The notes: generated by a model not told the origin, from the sequence alone. Numbered from the stretch's first letter, positions 25,988 through 37,218 are shown. The stretch: 64,000 nucleotides of DNA from Rhodocyclales bacterium (GCA_016235165.1 JACRLX010000016.1:1-64000); one strand, 5' to 3'. A program made the numbers and translations.

Positions 25988-27589
25988 TCACTCGGCACGG
26001 CGATACAGTCGGAGGCGCTCGCCCTTGTCGCCGGGACGCGCGGTTTCCCTGACCAGCGTCCAGCCCGCCAGTTCCTTTTCCGCCCCGGGGTTGGTTTGCA
26101 CGATCATGTGCCGGCAGTTGCCGGCGCGGCTGGCGCCCACCGTGCGGATGCCGTTGAAATAGTCGAGCGAGGCGCGTTGCGCGAGGCCGAGGTTGCGCCG
26201 CGCGATGCAGCCGGGAGATTTCCCCAGTGCCTGGCGCAAGTCGGCGCTGGCACCACGGTAAGTCTTGCCGTAGTCGATCCAGGGCAGCCAGAGCAGGTTC
26301 AACAGCACCCACATGGTGGTCAGGCCGACGCTCCAGCGCGCCGCCGCGCGCCAGGGCGAACGCGGCGTGCGCAACAGCACGGCGATCCAGGCCACGCTGG
26401 CGGCAATCGCCAGCAGCAGCACCAAGGGCGATGCCTCGGCGACGAAACCGGGCGCCGGCTTGCTGAAGTTTTTCGCCACGCGCGCCGGTTCGCCGGTCAG
26501 CATGGCAATGCCGCCAAGCCAGATCAGGGCGGCGACCAGGCTGAAGGTCATCATGCCAAACCAGTCGAAGGCATTCGCGGCGCCGCGCCGCAGGCGGGCA
26601 GCGGCCGAGGCGGCCAGCAGGGTCAGCGGCACCAGCGCCGGCAACAGCGTGGCGGGCCTTGGCGAATCGGAAACGAACAGCAGCAGGGCCCAGGCCGTGG
26701 CGGTCAGCATCAGGAAGTTCTGCGGCAACAGCGGCTTGCGTCGCTCCAGCCAGAGCGTCCAGAGCGCCAGCGGCAGTACCGGCCAGGCGGCCCAGGCCAG
26801 CATCTCGGCGTGGTTGCTGCCGGGACCGCCGTGCATGCCAAGGCTGGCGAGTTCCGCCGACCACCACAGATCGAACAGACTGGGCGCCTGTTGCCACAGC
26901 AGCAGCGGCCAGGGCAGGGCCAGCGCCAGGGCCGTGGCCAGGGCGATCAGCCCGGCAGCCAGACTTTCGCGGCGGCGCCAGCCCTGGTTGAGCATCAGGG
27001 TCAGCACCGTGGCCAGTTCGACGGCGGCAATGTCGCTGCCAGCGGCGAGGAAACTGATGCCCAGCCCGACGCCGAACATCATGCCGCCGCGCCGTGCCTG
27101 CTGCTGCCAGACGGCGAGGCCGCGCAGGGCCAGCGCAAAACCGAAGATTGCGGCGACGGCGGGCTGGGCATCGTGCAGCGGTACCAGCATGCCGAGGGTG
27201 CCGATCGCCAGCAAGGGCGCGGCAAGCGCGGCACTTCCGCCATTGAGGCGATAGGCGGTGCGCGAGATCACGATCAGGTAGAGGCCGCCGAACAGCGCCG
27301 AGGCCAGGCGCGCGGCGTCATGCCAGGGCAGGAGCAGGCCAAAGACTTTGCCGCAGAGTGTCGCCACCCAGTGATAGAGCGGCGGCGTGACCAGCCAGGG
27401 GTCGCCGGCGACGCGTGGTATCAGCCAGTCGCCGTTGGCCATGCCCCAGGCGACGCCAAGATGCAGGGCATCGTCGACCTTCCACGGGTCGTGGCCGACG
27501 AGGCCGGCCAGCAGCCAGATGGCGCACAGCACCCAGGCGGCACGGCGCGCCAGCAATGGGGCCGGGGCGCGCTCGGTCAGTTCAGGCAT
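25988..27589 (-). CDS. ArnT/PMT-like membrane glycosyltransferase
   Basis: A 533-residue polytopic membrane protein with at least ten hydrophobic segments. The N-terminal pattern fits GT-C lipid-linked glycosyltransferases: DPWKVDDALHLGVAWGMANGDWLIP carries the acidic loop after the first helix, and TPPLYHWVATL follows. Such enzymes move sugars from a polyprenyl carrier to lipid A, protein or other acceptors at the periplasmic face. The acceptor is unknown and no partner genes are adjacent. It is convergent with orn, directly abutting its stop. Confidence 0.8.
   Translation of the reverse strand: MPELTERAPAPLLARRAAWVLCAIWLLAGLVGHDPWKVDDALHLGVAWGMANGDWLIPRVAGDPWLVTPPLYHWVATLCGKVFGLLLPWHDAARLASALFGGLYLIVISRTAYRLNGGSAALAAPLLAIGTLGMLVPLHDAQPAVAAIFGFALALRGLAVWQQQARRGGMMFGVGLGISFLAAGSDIAAVELATVLTLMLNQGWRRRESLAAGLIALATALALALPWPLLLWQQAPSLFDLWWSAELASLGMHGGPGSNHAEMLAWAAWPVLPLALWTLWLERRKPLLPQNFLMLTATAWALLLFVSDSPRPATLLPALVPLTLLAASAAARLRRGAANAFDWFGMMTFSLVAALIWLGGIAMLTGEPARVAKNFSKPAPGFVAEASPLVLLLAIAASVAWIAVLLRTPRSPWRAAARWSVGLTTMWVLLNLLWLPWIDYGKTYRGASADLRQALGKSPGCIARRNLGLAQRASLDYFNGIRTVGASRAGNCRHMIVQTNPGAEKELAGWTLVRETARPGDKGERLRLYRRAE
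26237..26261 (-). repeat. Copy of the 25-bp dispersed repeat inside a CDS
   Basis: Within the glycosyltransferase gene. AAGTCGGCGCTGGC (complement of the core) is exact; the distal part ACCACGGTA is partly conserved. Confidence 0.55.
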
Positions 27590-27600
27590 GGCAGGGCGGA

Positions 27601-27620
27601 AAAAACGCCCTTGCGGGCGC
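27601..27620 (-). terminator. Rho-independent terminator downstream of rpmE (distal)
   Basis: On the minus strand CGCCC-GCAA-GGGCG is followed by six T. It lies 68 bp after the rpmE stop and just before the glycosyltransferase start. Confidence 0.8.
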
Positions 27621-27630
27621 CGAAAGGAAA

Positions 27631-27656
27631 ACAGGCAGCCCGCGGGCTGCCTGTTC
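27631..27656 (-). terminator. Perfect 26-bp palindrome, proximal terminator of rpmE
   Basis: Thirteen-base arms AACAGGCAGCCCG and CGGGCTGCCTGTT meet with no spacer. On the minus strand the stem runs into TTTTCC, as in an intrinsic terminator. With the second hairpin at 27601-27620 it forms a tandem terminator that isolates rpmE from the glycosyltransferase gene. Confidence 0.8.
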
Positions 27657-27688
27657 CTGCGATGGCCGCAATGTAGGTTGTCGGCAGC

Positions 27689-27898
27689 TTAGGCTGCCTT
27701 TTTGCCGTATTTCTGGCGGAAGCGCTCGACACGGCCAGCGGTGTCGACGATCTTCTGCTTGCCGGTATAGAAGGGGTGGCAGGAGGAGCAGACTTCGATG
27801 TGCAGCGGCTTGCCATTGGTGGAACGGGTCTTGAACGTGTTGCCGCAGCTGCAGGTGACGTCGATCTCGGCGTATTTCGGGTGGATTCCGTCTTTCAT
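27689..27898 (-). CDS. rpmE: 50S ribosomal protein L31, zinc-binding form
   Basis: A 69-residue ribosomal protein. Four cysteines at 16, 18, 37 and 40 (CSC and CSSC) mark the zinc-binding form, which in many bacteria is replaced by a zinc-free paralogue under zinc limitation. The start MKDGIHP at 27898 is the conserved family start; an ORF to 27988 is not used. It lies 125 bp downstream of rho on the same strand and ends at a tandem terminator. Confidence 0.96.
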   Translation of the reverse strand: MKDGIHPKYAEIDVTCSCGNTFKTRSTNGKPLHIEVCSSCHPFYTGKQKIVDTAGRVERFRQKYGKKAA

Positions 27899-28023
27899 AT
27901 GGGTGTCCTTTTCGGTTGCAAGCGCGGCCCGTGAATTTGGCGGGCCGACAGAACTCGGCATTATCCTCCAATCGCCAGGGACTTGCAATCGCGTGATTCA
28001 TGCGTCCGCATGTCCGTGGCCGA

Positions 28024-29283
28024 TCAGCGCTGGCGCATGGCGTCGAAGAACTCACCGTTGTTCTTGGTCGCCTTGACCTTGTCGAGCAGGAATTCCATGG
28101 CTTCCATGTCGTCCATGTTGTACAGCAGCTTGCGCAGGATCCACATTTTTTGCAGCACGGCGGGAACCAGCAGCAGTTCCTCGCGGCGGGTGCCGGAGCG
28201 GTTGACGTTGATCGCCGGGTAGACCCGCTTCTCGGCCATCTTGCGCTCGAGGTGGATCTCCATGTTGCCGGTGCCCTTGAATTCCTCGTAGATCACGTCG
28301 TCCATGCGCGAGCCGGTTTCGATCAGGGCGGTGGCGATGATGGTCAGCGATCCACCCTCCTCGATGTTGCGCGCGGCGCCGAAGAAGCGCTTCGGCTTTT
28401 GCAGCGCGTTGGCATCGACGCCGCCGGTCAGCACCTTGCCGGAGGCAGGCTGCACGGTGTTGTAGGCGCGCGCCAGGCGGGTGATGGAATCGAGCAGGAT
28501 CACCACGTCGCGCTTGTGTTCGACCAGGCGCTTGGCCTTTTCGATCACCATTTCGGCGACCTGCACGTGGCGTGTGGCCGGCTCGTCGAAGGTCGAGGCG
28601 ATCACCTCGCCCTTGACCGTGCGCAGCATCTCGGTGACTTCCTCGGGGCGTTCGTCGATCAGCAGCACCATCAGCGTGACGTCGGGATGGTTGGCGGTGA
28701 TGGCGTGGGCAATGTGCTGCATCATCACCGTCTTGCCGCTCTTCGGGCTGGCGACCAGCAGGCCGCGCTGGCCCTTGCCGATCGGCGCGATCATGTCGAT
28801 CACGCGGCTGGTGATGTTTTCCTCGCTCTTGATGTCGCGTTCCAGCCGCAAGTGCTCGGTCGGGTGCAACGGAGTCAGGTTCTCGAACAGGATCTTGTGC
28901 TTCGAGGCTTCCGGAGATTCGCCGTTGACCTTGTCCACCTTGACCAGTGCGAAATAGCGCTCACCGTCCTTCGGGGTGCGGATCTCGCCTTCGATGGTGT
29001 CGCCCGAATGCAGGTTGAAGCGGCGCACCTGGCTCGGACTGATGTAGATGTCATCGGTACTGGCGAGGTAGGACTCCTCGGGCGCCCGCAGGAAGCCGAA
29101 GCCATCGGGCAGGATCTCAAGAACGCCATCGCCGAAGATGGTTTCGCCTTTCCTGGCCTGGTTCTTGAGCAGGGCGTAAATGAGTTCCTGCTTGCGCAGG
29201 CGATTTGCGCCTTCGATGTTGTTGGCGGCCGCCATCTCCAGCAATTGACTGACGTGATGGGCTTTGAGCTCGGATAGATGCAT
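28024..29283 (-). CDS. rho: Transcription termination factor Rho
   Basis: A 419-residue hexameric RNA helicase that ends transcription. It has the N-terminal Rho-N helical domain ([15 protein letters not shown]), the RNA-binding cold-shock-like domain ([19 protein letters not shown]), Walker A ASPKSGKT, Walker [16 protein letters not shown] and the R-loop region. No insertion is present and length equals the E. coli protein. It is followed by rpmE and preceded on the same strand by trxA. Confidence 0.97.
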   Translation of the reverse strand: MHLSELKAHHVSQLLEMAAANNIEGANRLRKQELIYALLKNQARKGETIFGDGVLEILPDGFGFLRAPEESYLASTDDIYISPSQVRRFNLHSGDTIEGEIRTPKDGERYFALVKVDKVNGESPEASKHKILFENLTPLHPTEHLRLERDIKSEENITSRVIDMIAPIGKGQRGLLVASPKSGKTVMMQHIAHAITANHPDVTLMVLLIDERPEEVTEMLRTVKGEVIASTFDEPATRHVQVAEMVIEKAKRLVEHKRDVVILLDSITRLARAYNTVQPASGKVLTGGVDANALQKPKRFFGAARNIEEGGSLTIIATALIETGSRMDDVIYEEFKGTGNMEIHLERKMAEKRVYPAINVNRSGTRREELLLVPAVLQKMWILRKLLYNMDDMEAMEFLLDKVKATKNNGEFFDAMRQR

Positions 29284-29428
29284 GGACTACCTGCGCAGGA
29301 ATACCGGCGGTTGAAGCCGGAACAGGGGGAATCTCGGGGTTGAATTCCAGGGGGAATTCGGTCAGAAGGGAGATCGATCTGGCGCCGCTAGGGCCTGGGC
29401 GCCGTTTTGATTCTTGGTGATGCGGCAG

Positions 29429-29453
29429 CGGCCCGGAATCAGACTCCGGGCCG
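29429..29453 (-). terminator. Hairpin after trxA
   Basis: Nine-base arms CGGCCCGGA and TCCGGGCCG around a seven-base loop, 13 bp past the trxA stop. The following minus-strand sequence lacks a strong T-tract, so it may be a Rho-assisted stop or a 3' stabilising stem. Confidence 0.55.
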
Positions 29454-29466
29454 AAATGTAACGGGA

Positions 29467-29793
29467 TCAGAGATTGCTGTCAATGAAAGCCGTGAGTTGC
29501 GATTTGGAAAGGGCGCCGACTTTTTGCGCCTCGACCGCGCCAGCCTTGAACAGGAGCAGGGTCGGAATGCCGCGGATGCCGTATTCGCCGGGCACCTTGG
29601 GGTTGTCGTCGATGTTCAGCTTGGCGACGCGCAGCTTGCCGGAATAGTCTTTGGCGACTTCGTCCAGGATGGGGGCAATCATCTTGCAGGGGCCGCACCA
29701 CTCGGCCCAGAAGTCGACCAGGGTCGGCACGGACGAATCCAGTACCTCGGTCTTGAAAGTGCTGTCGGAAACGTGGTGAATATGTTCGCTCAT
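29467..29793 (-). CDS. trxA: Thioredoxin 1
   Basis: A 108-residue cytoplasmic thioredoxin with the active-site WCGPCK (Cys33 and Cys36), the preceding DFWAEW, the cis-proline in GIPTLLLF and normal length. It reduces disulfides in the cytoplasm using NADPH via thioredoxin reductase. trxA upstream of rho is a common proteobacterial order. The codons for KVGA near the C-terminus are a core copy of the dispersed repeat. Confidence 0.97.
   Translation of the reverse strand: MSEHIHHVSDSTFKTEVLDSSVPTLVDFWAEWCGPCKMIAPILDEVAKDYSGKLRVAKLNIDDNPKVPGEYGIRGIPTLLLFKAGAVEAQKVGALSKSQLTAFIDSNL
29512..29523 (+). repeat. Core-only copy of the dispersed repeat inside trxA
   Basis: GGCGCCGACTTT is present antisense to trxA. 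The left half of the 25-bp unit is not conserved, so this may be a fragment or coincidence. Confidence 0.4.
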
Positions 29794-29973
29794 GAAATCC
29801 TCGGGGGCGTGTATCGGGTAAGCGCATCGTCAGCCGGGCGGCTCGATGGAATCAGGCGGCTGCTGCCACCTGCATACGGAATGCTAGCAAAAAAAACCTC
29901 TCGTGGCGAACGCCGCCCATGTGCCATTTTGGTGCGGCAATGGTAAATTGTTCCTTGTCCCCGGAGCCCCGCC

Positions 29974-30297
29974 ATGACCTACGTCGTCACCGAAGCCTGC
30001 ATCAAGTGCAAATACACCGATTGCGTCGATGTGTGCCCAGTGGATTGTTTCCACGAAGGCCCGAATTTCCTTGTCATCGATCCCGATGAGTGTATCGACT
30101 GCACGCTGTGCGTGGCCGAGTGCCCGGCCGAGGCGATATTTGCCGAAGACGACGTGCCCAAGGGGCAGGAGCATTTCACCGCGCTGAATGCGGAACTGGC
30201 GAAGAAGTGGCCGGTGATCATCGAGCGCAAGGAGCCGCCGGCCGATGCCGACGAGTGGCTGAAGAAGGAAGGCAAGCTCCCGTTGCTGGAGCGCTGA
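29974..30297 (+). CDS. fdxA: 7Fe ferredoxin
   Basis: A 107-residue ferredoxin carrying one [3Fe-4S] and one [4Fe-4S] cluster. Cysteines at 9, 12, 17, 21, 25 and then 40, 43, 46, 50 follow the FdxA pattern ([18 protein letters not shown]). It carries low-potential electrons in the cytoplasm. It is divergent from trxA across 180 bp and lies 28 bp before aroC. Confidence 0.95.
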   Translation: MTYVVTEACIKCKYTDCVDVCPVDCFHEGPNFLVIDPDECIDCTLCVAECPAEAIFAEDDVPKGQEHFTALNAELAKKWPVIIERKEPPADADEWLKKEGKLPLLER

Positions 30298-30325
30298 TCC
30301 TCGATTCCGTTTCAGGATTTCCCCC

Positions 30326-31435
30326 ATGGCCGGCAATACCTTTGGTTCGCTGTTCTGCGTTTCCTCCTTTGGCGAATCCCACGGCCCGGCGATCGGTTGC
30401 GTGGTCGATGGCTGCCCGCCGGGCATGGAACTTAGTACAGCCGACATCCAGCATGATCTCGACCGGCGCAAGCCGGGCACCTCGCGCCATGTCACACAGC
30501 GTCGCGAGTCGGATACCGTGGAAATCCTTTCCGGCGTCTTCGAAGGCCGCACCACGGGCACGCCGATCGGGCTGCTGATCCGCAACGAGGACCAACGCAG
30601 CAGGGACTACGGCGACATCGCCCAGAAGTTCCGCCCCGGCCACGCCGATTACACCTACTGGCAGAAGTATGGCATCCGCGATTATCGTGGCGGCGGCCGT
30701 GCCTCGGCGCGCGAGACGGCGGTGCGCGTGGCGGCCGGCGCCATTGCCCGCAAATGGCTGCGCGAGCGTTACGGCGTCAGCTTGCGTGGCTGGATGAGCC
30801 GTCTGGGTGAGATAGACATTCCGTTCACCGACGAAACGGCGATCGACGGCAATCCCTTCTTCGCGCCGGATGCCGCCGTCGTCCCCGAGCTCGAAGCCTA
30901 CATGGATGCCTTGCGCAAGGCCGGCGATTCGGTGGGCGCCGAGGTCACGGTGGTGGCGCGCGGCGTGCCGGTGGGCTGGGGCGATCCTGTTTACGACCGG
31001 CTCGATGCGGACATCGCCTACGCCATGATGGGCATCAACGCGGTCAAGGGCGTTGAGATTGGTGCCGGCTTCCGCTCGGTGACGCAGAAGGGCAGCGAGC
31101 ACGGCGACGAACTGTCGCCGCGGGGCTTTCTTTCCAACAATGCGGGCGGAGTATTGGGTGGCATATCCACCGGGCAGGAGATCGTGGTGCGCATGGCGGT
31201 GAAGCCGACCTCCAGCATCCGCATTCCGCGCAAGACCATCAACCTGACCGGCGAAGCGACCGAAATCGCAACCCTCGGTCGCCACGATCCCTGTGTTGGC
31301 ATCCGCGCCACGCCGATCGCCGAGGCCATGCTGGCCCTGGTGCTGATCGACGCCGCGTTGCGCCATCGCGCGCAGTGCGGCGACGTGACTTGTCCGACGC
31401 CAAAGATCCCCGGCCGGTCCGATGGGAACGGCTGA
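30326..31435 (+). CDS. aroC: Chorismate synthase
   Basis: A 369-residue enzyme making chorismate from EPSP with reduced flavin, the last step of the shikimate route and the source of precursor for the trp genes found 10 kb downstream. Signatures are [18 protein letters not shown] near the start, [43 protein letters not shown] and the late [15 protein letters not shown]. Length and start (ATG with CAGGA upstream) are normal. Confidence 0.97.
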   Translation: MAGNTFGSLFCVSSFGESHGPAIGCVVDGCPPGMELSTADIQHDLDRRKPGTSRHVTQRRESDTVEILSGVFEGRTTGTPIGLLIRNEDQRSRDYGDIAQKFRPGHADYTYWQKYGIRDYRGGGRASARETAVRVAAGAIARKWLRERYGVSLRGWMSRLGEIDIPFTDETAIDGNPFFAPDAAVVPELEAYMDALRKAGDSVGAEVTVVARGVPVGWGDPVYDRLDADIAYAMMGINAVKGVEIGAGFRSVTQKGSEHGDELSPRGFLSNNAGGVLGGISTGQEIVVRMAVKPTSSIRIPRKTINLTGEATEIATLGRHDPCVGIRATPIAEAMLALVLIDAALRHRAQCGDVTCPTPKIPGRSDGNG

Positions 31436-31473
31436 TAAAATTTTTCAAATTACATTCATCAGAATGGGTAATC

Positions 31474-31737
31474 ATGCGTGTTGACCATCACGATCTCTAC
31501 ACCGAATTCCCGGATATGCGCGACGCCATCGATGCATTGAAGGCGGACGGTGGTTATATCGGCAGCTTGTTCGGACGCTACAACCGTCTCACCGGCAGGG
31601 TCGAGGATCTCGAAGAGCATGACATGCCGGTGGCCGACTTCACCATCGAAGACTTGAAGAAGGCCCGCGTCAAGCTCAAGGACGAGATTTACCATTTGCT
31701 GGTGGCGTTCCGCGCCGGCCAGAAACACCCAGCTTGA
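31474..31737 (+). CDS. YdcH-like DUF465 protein
   Basis: An 87-residue helical protein of the YdcH/DUF465 family, seen in YNRLTGRVEDLEEHD and the closing LKKARVKLKDEIYHLL. The two helices form a coiled-coil hairpin; function is unknown. It is a little longer than the usual 70-75 residues. The ATG at 31474 has weak upstream signal but matches family starts. Its stop overlaps the TTG start of the MFS gene. Confidence 0.82.
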   Translation: MRVDHHDLYTEFPDMRDAIDALKADGGYIGSLFGRYNRLTGRVEDLEEHDMPVADFTIEDLKKARVKLKDEIYHLLVAFRAGQKHPA

Positions 31738-32891
31738 CGTTTCCGCCGCACGGCCGGCTGGCCGTCTGGTATTTCTGGTATTTCGCGTTCATCGGCGCCT
31801 TCCTGCCGTATTTCGCGCTGTACCTGCAAAGCCTGGGCTTTTCCGCCGGCCGCATCGCGGTACTGATGTCGCTCGGCCAGCTCATGCGGCTGCTGGCGCC
31901 GCTGCTCTGGAGCTGGCTGGCCGACAGCGGTGGCCAGCGCGTGCGCATCGTGGTCGGCGCCACAGCCGCGGCGCTGGCGAGCTTTTCGGTGGTTTTCCTC
32001 ACCGACGACTTCCTGGGTTTGCTGGTCGGGCTTTCGATCCTGCATTTTTTCTGGAGCGCCTCGTTGCCCCTGGTCGAGGCGCTGACACTCGGCCACCTGG
32101 CGGGGCGCACGGAGAACTATGGTCGGGTCCGCCTGTGGGGGTCGGTCGGTTTCATCCTGACAGTATTGGGCGTCGGCCTGTTGCTGGATGTGGCGCCGAT
32201 CAGGTCGCAGCTCTGGGTCAGCTGGCTGCTGCTGGCCGGAACCCTGATCAGTGCCCTGACATTGACCGAGGTCAGGATGCAGGGTGGCCATGCCACCGGG
32301 CCGATCGTCGATGTCCTGCGTCAGCGCAAGGTGATCTATCTTATGGCCTCGGCCATGTTGATGACGGCGGCGCACGGCACGCTTTATGTTTTCTATTCCA
32401 TCCACCTGGTCAATCAGGGCTACGGCAAGACCTTGGTCGGATTGTTGTGGACCCTGGGGGTGGCGGCCGAGATTTTCATCTTCCTCTGGATGCCGCGCAT
32501 TTCGCTGCGCTTCAGCCTGCGTGGCATCCTGCTCGCCTGTTTTGCGTTTGCCGTGTTGCGTTTTCTGCTGATCGGCTGGGCGGTGGCCTTTGTCGTGGTT
32601 CTGGTGATCGCGCAACTCCTGCACGCAATGAGCTTTGGCGCGCATCACGCGGCGACGGTGGCCGCGCTCAACCGCTGGTTTGCACCCAGCCAGCAGGCCC
32701 GCGCGCAAGCACTCTATGGCAGCGTGGCCTACGGCGCCGGCGGCCTCGGTGGCGCCTTGCTCGCCGGCTGGATGTGGGAAAGCCTCGGTGCCGGACTTAG
32801 TTTCAGCGCCTCGGCGCTACTCGCCCTGGGTGGCTTGGCGCTTGTCTGGCACGGTGTTCCGGCCGCGGCTGCCGCCGCGCCTGTGCGATAA
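31734..32891 (+). CDS. MFS transporter, HcaT/phenylpropionate-permease-like
   Basis: A 385-residue twelve-helix transporter of the MFS_1-like group related to HcaT. It opens with [25 protein letters not shown], has the loop motif [11 protein letters not shown] after helix 4, and an [17 protein letters not shown] segment typical of this group. The substrate is not predictable from sequence; homologues take aromatic acids or sugars. It begins with TTG overlapping the preceding gene by 4 nt and ends 28 bp before leuC. Confidence 0.85.
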   Translation: MTFPPHGRLAVWYFWYFAFIGAFLPYFALYLQSLGFSAGRIAVLMSLGQLMRLLAPLLWSWLADSGGQRVRIVVGATAAALASFSVVFLTDDFLGLLVGLSILHFFWSASLPLVEALTLGHLAGRTENYGRVRLWGSVGFILTVLGVGLLLDVAPIRSQLWVSWLLLAGTLISALTLTEVRMQGGHATGPIVDVLRQRKVIYLMASAMLMTAAHGTLYVFYSIHLVNQGYGKTLVGLLWTLGVAAEIFIFLWMPRISLRFSLRGILLACFAFAVLRFLLIGWAVAFVVVLVIAQLLHAMSFGAHHAATVAALNRWFAPSQQARAQALYGSVAYGAGGLGGALLAGWMWESLGAGLSFSASALLALGGLALVWHGVPAAAAAAPVR

Positions 32892-32919
32892 TTGCCGGTC
32901 CATTTTCAGCATTGAAATC

Positions 32920-34326
32920 ATGGCAAGAACGCTCTACGAAAAACTCTGGGACAGCCACGTGGTGCACGTCGAGGACGACGGCACCGCGCTGCTCTACATC
33001 GATCGCCACCTGGTGCACGAAGTCACCAGCCCGCAGGCTTTCGAGGGTCTTAAACTCGCCGGGCGCAAGCCCTGGCGTATCAGTTCCATCGTCGCTACGG
33101 CCGACCACAACACGCCGACATCGCACTGGGAGCAGGGCATCACCGATCCGATCTCGCGCCAGCAGGTCGAGACGCTGGACGCCAACATCCGCGAAGTCGG
33201 CGCGCTGGCCTACTTTCCGTTCAAGGACAAGCGCCAGGGCATCGTCCATGTCGTCGGTCCCGAGAACGGCGCCACGCTGCCCGGCATGACCGTGGTCTGC
33301 GGCGATTCGCACACCTCGACCCACGGCGCCTTTGCCTGCCTCGCGCATGGCATCGGCACCTCGGAAGTCGAACACGTGCTGGCGACGCAGTGCCTGCTGC
33401 AGAAGAAGTCGAAGACCATGCTTGTCAGGTTCAACGGAAAAGTCGGCGCCGGTGTCACGGCGAAGGATCTGGTACTGGCCCTGATCGGCCGCATCGGCAC
33501 CGCCGGCGGCACGGGCTACGCCATCGAGTTCGGTGGCGCGGCCATACGAGCCCTGTCGATGGAAGGTCGCATGACGGTGTGCAACATGGCGATCGAGGCC
33601 GGCGCACGTGTTGGCTTCGTCGGGGTTGACGACACCACGATTTCCTATCTCAAGGGCCGCGGCTTCGCGCCCAGGGGGAGTGACTGGGACAAGGCCGTCG
33701 CCTGTTGGCGCACGCTGGTGTCGGACGCGGATGCAACATTCGATGCCGTGATCGACATCGATGCTGCCACGATTCCGCCGCAGGTGACCTGGGGCACCTC
33801 GCCCGAGATGGTCACCGGCATCGATGGCACGGTGCCCGCGCCGGAGGATTTCAAGGATCCGGTGAAGAGCGAGGGTGTAGCCCGCGCGCTGCAGTACATG
33901 GGCCTGACGCCGCGCATGCGCATCGACCAGATCGCCATCGACAAGGTGTTCATCGGCTCCTGCACCAATTCGCGCATCGAGGACCTGCGTGCCGCCGCGG
34001 CCGTGGCCAAGGGGCGCCACATTGCTGCCAACGTCAAGCTGGCCCTGGTGGTGCCGGGTTCGGGCCTGATCAAGACACAGGCCGAGGCCGAAGGCCTGGA
34101 CCAGATCTTCATCGCCGCCGGTTTCGAATGGCGCCAGCCGGGCTGTTCGATGTGCCTGGCGATGAATGACGATCGCCTCAACCCCGGCGAGCGCTGCGCG
34201 TCGACTTCCAATCGCAATTTCGAAGGCCGTCAGGGCGCCGGCGGCAGGACCCATCTGGTCAGTCCGGCGATGGCTGCCGCCGCCGCCATCGCCGGTCGCT
34301 TTGCCGACGTGCGACAGCTTCTGTAG
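32920..34326 (+). CDS. leuC: 3-isopropylmalate dehydratase large subunit
   Basis: A 468-residue aconitase-family subunit of leucine biosynthesis that binds a [4Fe-4S] cluster. Cluster cysteines lie in [26 protein letters not shown] and CSMCLAMN. Start at 32920 ([15 protein letters not shown]) is the family norm. It is followed after 8 bp by leuD, its small subunit. One [10 protein letters not shown] segment is encoded by a copy of the dispersed repeat. Confidence 0.97.
   Translation: MARTLYEKLWDSHVVHVEDDGTALLYIDRHLVHEVTSPQAFEGLKLAGRKPWRISSIVATADHNTPTSHWEQGITDPISRQQVETLDANIREVGALAYFPFKDKRQGIVHVVGPENGATLPGMTVVCGDSHTSTHGAFACLAHGIGTSEVEHVLATQCLLQKKSKTMLVRFNGKVGAGVTAKDLVLALIGRIGTAGGTGYAIEFGGAAIRALSMEGRMTVCNMAIEAGARVGFVGVDDTTISYLKGRGFAPRGSDWDKAVACWRTLVSDADATFDAVIDIDAATIPPQVTWGTSPEMVTGIDGTVPAPEDFKDPVKSEGVARALQYMGLTPRMRIDQIAIDKVFIGSCTNSRIEDLRAAAAVAKGRHIAANVKLALVVPGSGLIKTQAEAEGLDQIFIAAGFEWRQPGCSMCLAMNDDRLNPGERCASTSNRNFEGRQGAGGRTHLVSPAMAAAAAIAGRFADVRQLL
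33439..33463 (-). repeat. Copy of the 25-bp dispersed repeat inside leuC
   Basis: AAAGTCGGCGCC then GGTGTCACGGCGA matches the inverted consensus with the G/A and T/C variants also seen in the intergenic copy at 9044-9068. The encoded [10 protein letters not shown] corresponds to a normally conserved G-x-G-V-T-A-K-D region. Confidence 0.65.
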
Positions 34327-34334
34327 GACAGGTC

Positions 34335-34973
34335 ATGGAAAAATTCATCAAGCTCGATGGTCTCGTGGCGCCACTCGATCGCGCCAATGTCGATACCGAC
34401 GCCATCATCCCCAAGCAGTTCCTCAAGTCGATCAAGCGTTCAGGTTTTGGCCCCAACGCCTTCGACGAGTGGCGTTACATGGACCAAGGCGAACCAGGGC
34501 AGGACAACAGCAGGCGGCCGAAGAATCCTAACTTCGTGCTCAACCAGGAGCGCTACCAGGGCGCCTCCGTCCTGCTCGCGCGCAGCAACTTCGGCTGTGG
34601 TTCGTCGCGCGAGCACGCGCCCTGGGCGCTCCAGGATTTCGGCTTTCGCGCGATTCTGGCCGAGTCCTTTGCCGATATCTTCTACAACAACTGTTTCAAG
34701 AACGGCCTGCTGCCCATCGTCCTGCCCAAGGCGGAGATGGATGCTCTGTTCGGCCTGACCGAGCATAGCCCCGGCTACCGTCTGACGATCGATCTGCCCG
34801 GACAAAAGGTGGTGCGTCCCGACGGCCATGCGATTCCCTTCGATGTCGATCCCTTTCGCAAGGAATGTCTGTTGAACGGCTGGGACGACATCGGTTTGAC
34901 CCTGCGTCATGCCGAGAAGATCCGCGAATTCGAGTCCCGGCGCAAAGCCGAGCAGCCCTGGCTGTTTTCCTAG
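34335..34973 (+). CDS. leuD: 3-isopropylmalate dehydratase small subunit
   Basis: A 212-residue swivel-domain subunit that pairs with LeuC to isomerise 2- to 3-isopropylmalate. Typical blocks are [28 protein letters not shown] and [17 protein letters not shown]. Length normal. Lies between leuC and leuB with short gaps, so the three are one operon. Confidence 0.96.
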   Translation: MEKFIKLDGLVAPLDRANVDTDAIIPKQFLKSIKRSGFGPNAFDEWRYMDQGEPGQDNSRRPKNPNFVLNQERYQGASVLLARSNFGCGSSREHAPWALQDFGFRAILAESFADIFYNNCFKNGLLPIVLPKAEMDALFGLTEHSPGYRLTIDLPGQKVVRPDGHAIPFDVDPFRKECLLNGWDDIGLTLRHAEKIREFESRRKAEQPWLFS

Positions 34974-34982
34974 AGGTATGCA

Positions 34983-36035
34983 ATGAAGATATGTGTATTG
35001 CCCGGTGATGGCATCGGGCCTGAAATCATGGCCGAGGCCGTGCGCGTGCTCAAGGCACTCGACCTCAAGCTGGAAATGGAAGAAGCGCTGCTCGGCGGCT
35101 GTGCCGTCGACGCGGCCAAGGATCCCTTCCCCGAAGCGACGCAGGCGCTGGCCAAGGCGGCGGACGCCGTGCTGCTTGGCGCTGTCGGCGGTCCGCAGTG
35201 GGACAACAATCCCCGCGAACTGCGCCCCGAGCGCGGCCTGCTGCGAATCCGCAAGGATCTTGGCCTGTTCGCCAACCTGCGTCCGGCCATCCTTTACCCC
35301 GAACTGGCGAATGCCTCGACGCTGAAGCCGGAGGTTGTTGCCGGTCTGGACATCCTGATCGTGCGCGAATTGACCGGCGACATCTACTTCGGCCAGCCGC
35401 GTGGCATCGAGTTACGTGATGGCGAGCGCTACGGCTACAACACCATGCACTACACCGAGAGCGAAATCCGTCGCATCCTGCGCGTGGCCTTCGACGCGGC
35501 GCGCAAGCGCAACAGGAAGGTCTGTTCGGTGGACAAGATGAACGTGCTGGAGTGCACCCAGCTCTGGCGCGACGTGGCGACCGAGACCGCCAAAGAGTAC
35601 CCGGATGTCGAGCTCAGCCACATGCTGGTCGACAACGCCGCCATGCAACTGGTGAAGAACCCCAAGCAGTTCGACGTCATGGTCACCGGCAACATGTTTG
35701 GCGACATCCTGTCGGATGAGGCTTCGATGCTGACGGGGTCGATCGGCATGCTGCCCTCGGCCTCCCTCGACGCCGACAACAAGGGCCTCTACGAGCCCTC
35801 GCATGGCTCGGCGCCCGACATCGCCGGCAAGGGAGTGGCCAATCCGCTGGCGACGATTCTTTCTGCGGCCATGATGCTGCGCTACACTTTCGGCAACGAA
35901 GAGTCGGCGCAGCGGATCGAGGCGGCCGTGAAGAAAGTCCTGGCGCAGGGCTTGCGCACGGGAGATATTTACGAACCCGGCACGACGCGGGTGGGAACCA
36001 GGGAAATGGGCGACGCGGTGCTCGCGGCGCTGTAA
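34983..36035 (+). CDS. leuB: 3-isopropylmalate dehydrogenase
   Basis: A 350-residue NAD-dependent oxidative decarboxylase, third step of leucine synthesis. Visible blocks: [10 protein letters not shown] near the start, the substrate arginines in [19 protein letters not shown], the active-site region of SVDKMNVLE and the metal-binding [25 protein letters not shown]. Starts 9 bp after leuD and precedes asd by 20 bp. Confidence 0.97.
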   Translation: MKICVLPGDGIGPEIMAEAVRVLKALDLKLEMEEALLGGCAVDAAKDPFPEATQALAKAADAVLLGAVGGPQWDNNPRELRPERGLLRIRKDLGLFANLRPAILYPELANASTLKPEVVAGLDILIVRELTGDIYFGQPRGIELRDGERYGYNTMHYTESEIRRILRVAFDAARKRNRKVCSVDKMNVLECTQLWRDVATETAKEYPDVELSHMLVDNAAMQLVKNPKQFDVMVTGNMFGDILSDEASMLTGSIGMLPSASLDADNKGLYEPSHGSAPDIAGKGVANPLATILSAAMMLRYTFGNEESAQRIEAAVKKVLAQGLRTGDIYEPGTTRVGTREMGDAVLAAL

Positions 36036-36055
36036 TCGGGAAAGAGAAAGCAATC

Positions 36056-37165
36056 ATGAAGCGAGTAGGTCTGGTCGGTTGGCGGGGCATGGTGGGTTCG
36101 GTGCTGATGCAGCGCATGCGCGAGGAGAGCGATTTCGCGCTTATCGAGCCGGTGTTCTTCACCACCTCCAATGTCGGTGGCAAGGCCCCCGATTTCGCTG
36201 CCGGAGCGCCCGCGCTCAAGGATGCCAGGAGCATCGACGAACTCAAGTCGCTGGACATCATCATCAGTTGCCAGGGCGGCGACTACACCACCGAGGTTTT
36301 CCCCAGGCTGCGCGAGGCGGGCTGGAACGGGCACTGGATTGATGCCGCGTCGACGCTGCGCATGAAGGATGATGCAGTGATCATTCTTGATCCGGTGAAT
36401 ATGGACGTGATCAAGGATGCCCTGGCCAAGGGCGGGCGTAACTGGATCGGTGGCAACTGCACGGTGAGCCTGATGCTGATGGCGCTGGGTGGTCTGTTCA
36501 AGGCGGGTCACATCGAGTGGATGAGCTCGATGACCTACCAGGCGGCGTCCGGCGCCGGGGCGCAGAACATGCGCGAGCTGCTGTCGCAGATGGGCGAGGC
36601 GCACCGCGTGGTCAAGGACCTGCTCGACGATCCGGCCTCGGCCATCCTCGACATTGACCGCGAAGTTGCGGGCATCCTGCGCGACGAGAATTTCCCGACG
36701 GCGAATTTCGGCGTGCCCTTGGCGGGGTCGCTGATTCCCTGGATCGACAAGGATCTTGGCAATGGCCAGAGCCGCGAGGAATGGAAAGGGCAGGCCGAGA
36801 CCAACAAGATTCTCGGTCGTCCGAATTCGCCAATCCCGGTGGACGGCTTGTGCGTGCGCATCGGAGCCATGCGTTGCCATTCGCAGGCCATCACCATCAA
36901 GCTCGACAAGGATGTGCCGCTCGACGAGATCAACGCCATGCTGGCGGCCCACAATGACTGGGTCAAGGTGGTGCCCAATCAGCGCGATGTGACGCTCAGG
37001 GATCTGACACCGACGGCGGTTACCGGAACGCTGTCCGTGCCGGTCGGACGTCTGCGCAAGTTGAGCATGGGGCCGCAGTACCTGTCGGCATTTACCGTCG
37101 GCGATCAGTTGCTCTGGGGAGCGGCAGAGCCCTTGCGCCGGATGCTGCGCATCCTGTTGGATTGA
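36056..37165 (+). CDS. asd: Aspartate-semialdehyde dehydrogenase
   Basis: A 369-residue NADPH enzyme for the lysine/threonine/methionine branch. NADP motif [14 protein letters not shown] at the start, catalytic cysteine in [13 protein letters not shown], and the active-site histidine in [15 protein letters not shown]. The proteobacterial long form. In operon with leuCDB, and fimV follows after 139 bp. Confidence 0.97.
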   Translation: MKRVGLVGWRGMVGSVLMQRMREESDFALIEPVFFTTSNVGGKAPDFAAGAPALKDARSIDELKSLDIIISCQGGDYTTEVFPRLREAGWNGHWIDAASTLRMKDDAVIILDPVNMDVIKDALAKGGRNWIGGNCTVSLMLMALGGLFKAGHIEWMSSMTYQAASGAGAQNMRELLSQMGEAHRVVKDLLDDPASAILDIDREVAGILRDENFPTANFGVPLAGSLIPWIDKDLGNGQSREEWKGQAETNKILGRPNSPIPVDGLCVRIGAMRCHSQAITIKLDKDVPLDEINAMLAAHNDWVKVVPNQRDVTLRDLTPTAVTGTLSVPVGRLRKLSMGPQYLSAFTVGDQLLWGAAEPLRRMLRILLD

Positions 37166-37218
37166 TGTTGCGCCGACGACGCAGGCGAAATGTCATGGGG
37201 AAGTTGAGCTTGCATCGC

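Noticed and set aside
33197-33208. AAGTCGGCGCG in leuC as a second repeat copy
   Set aside because: Flanks do not match the unit and the encoded EVGAL is part of the normal protein.
35909-35920. AGTCGGCGC in leuB as a repeat core
   Set aside because: Nine bases only and no flanking similarity; consistent with chance in high-G+C coding sequence.
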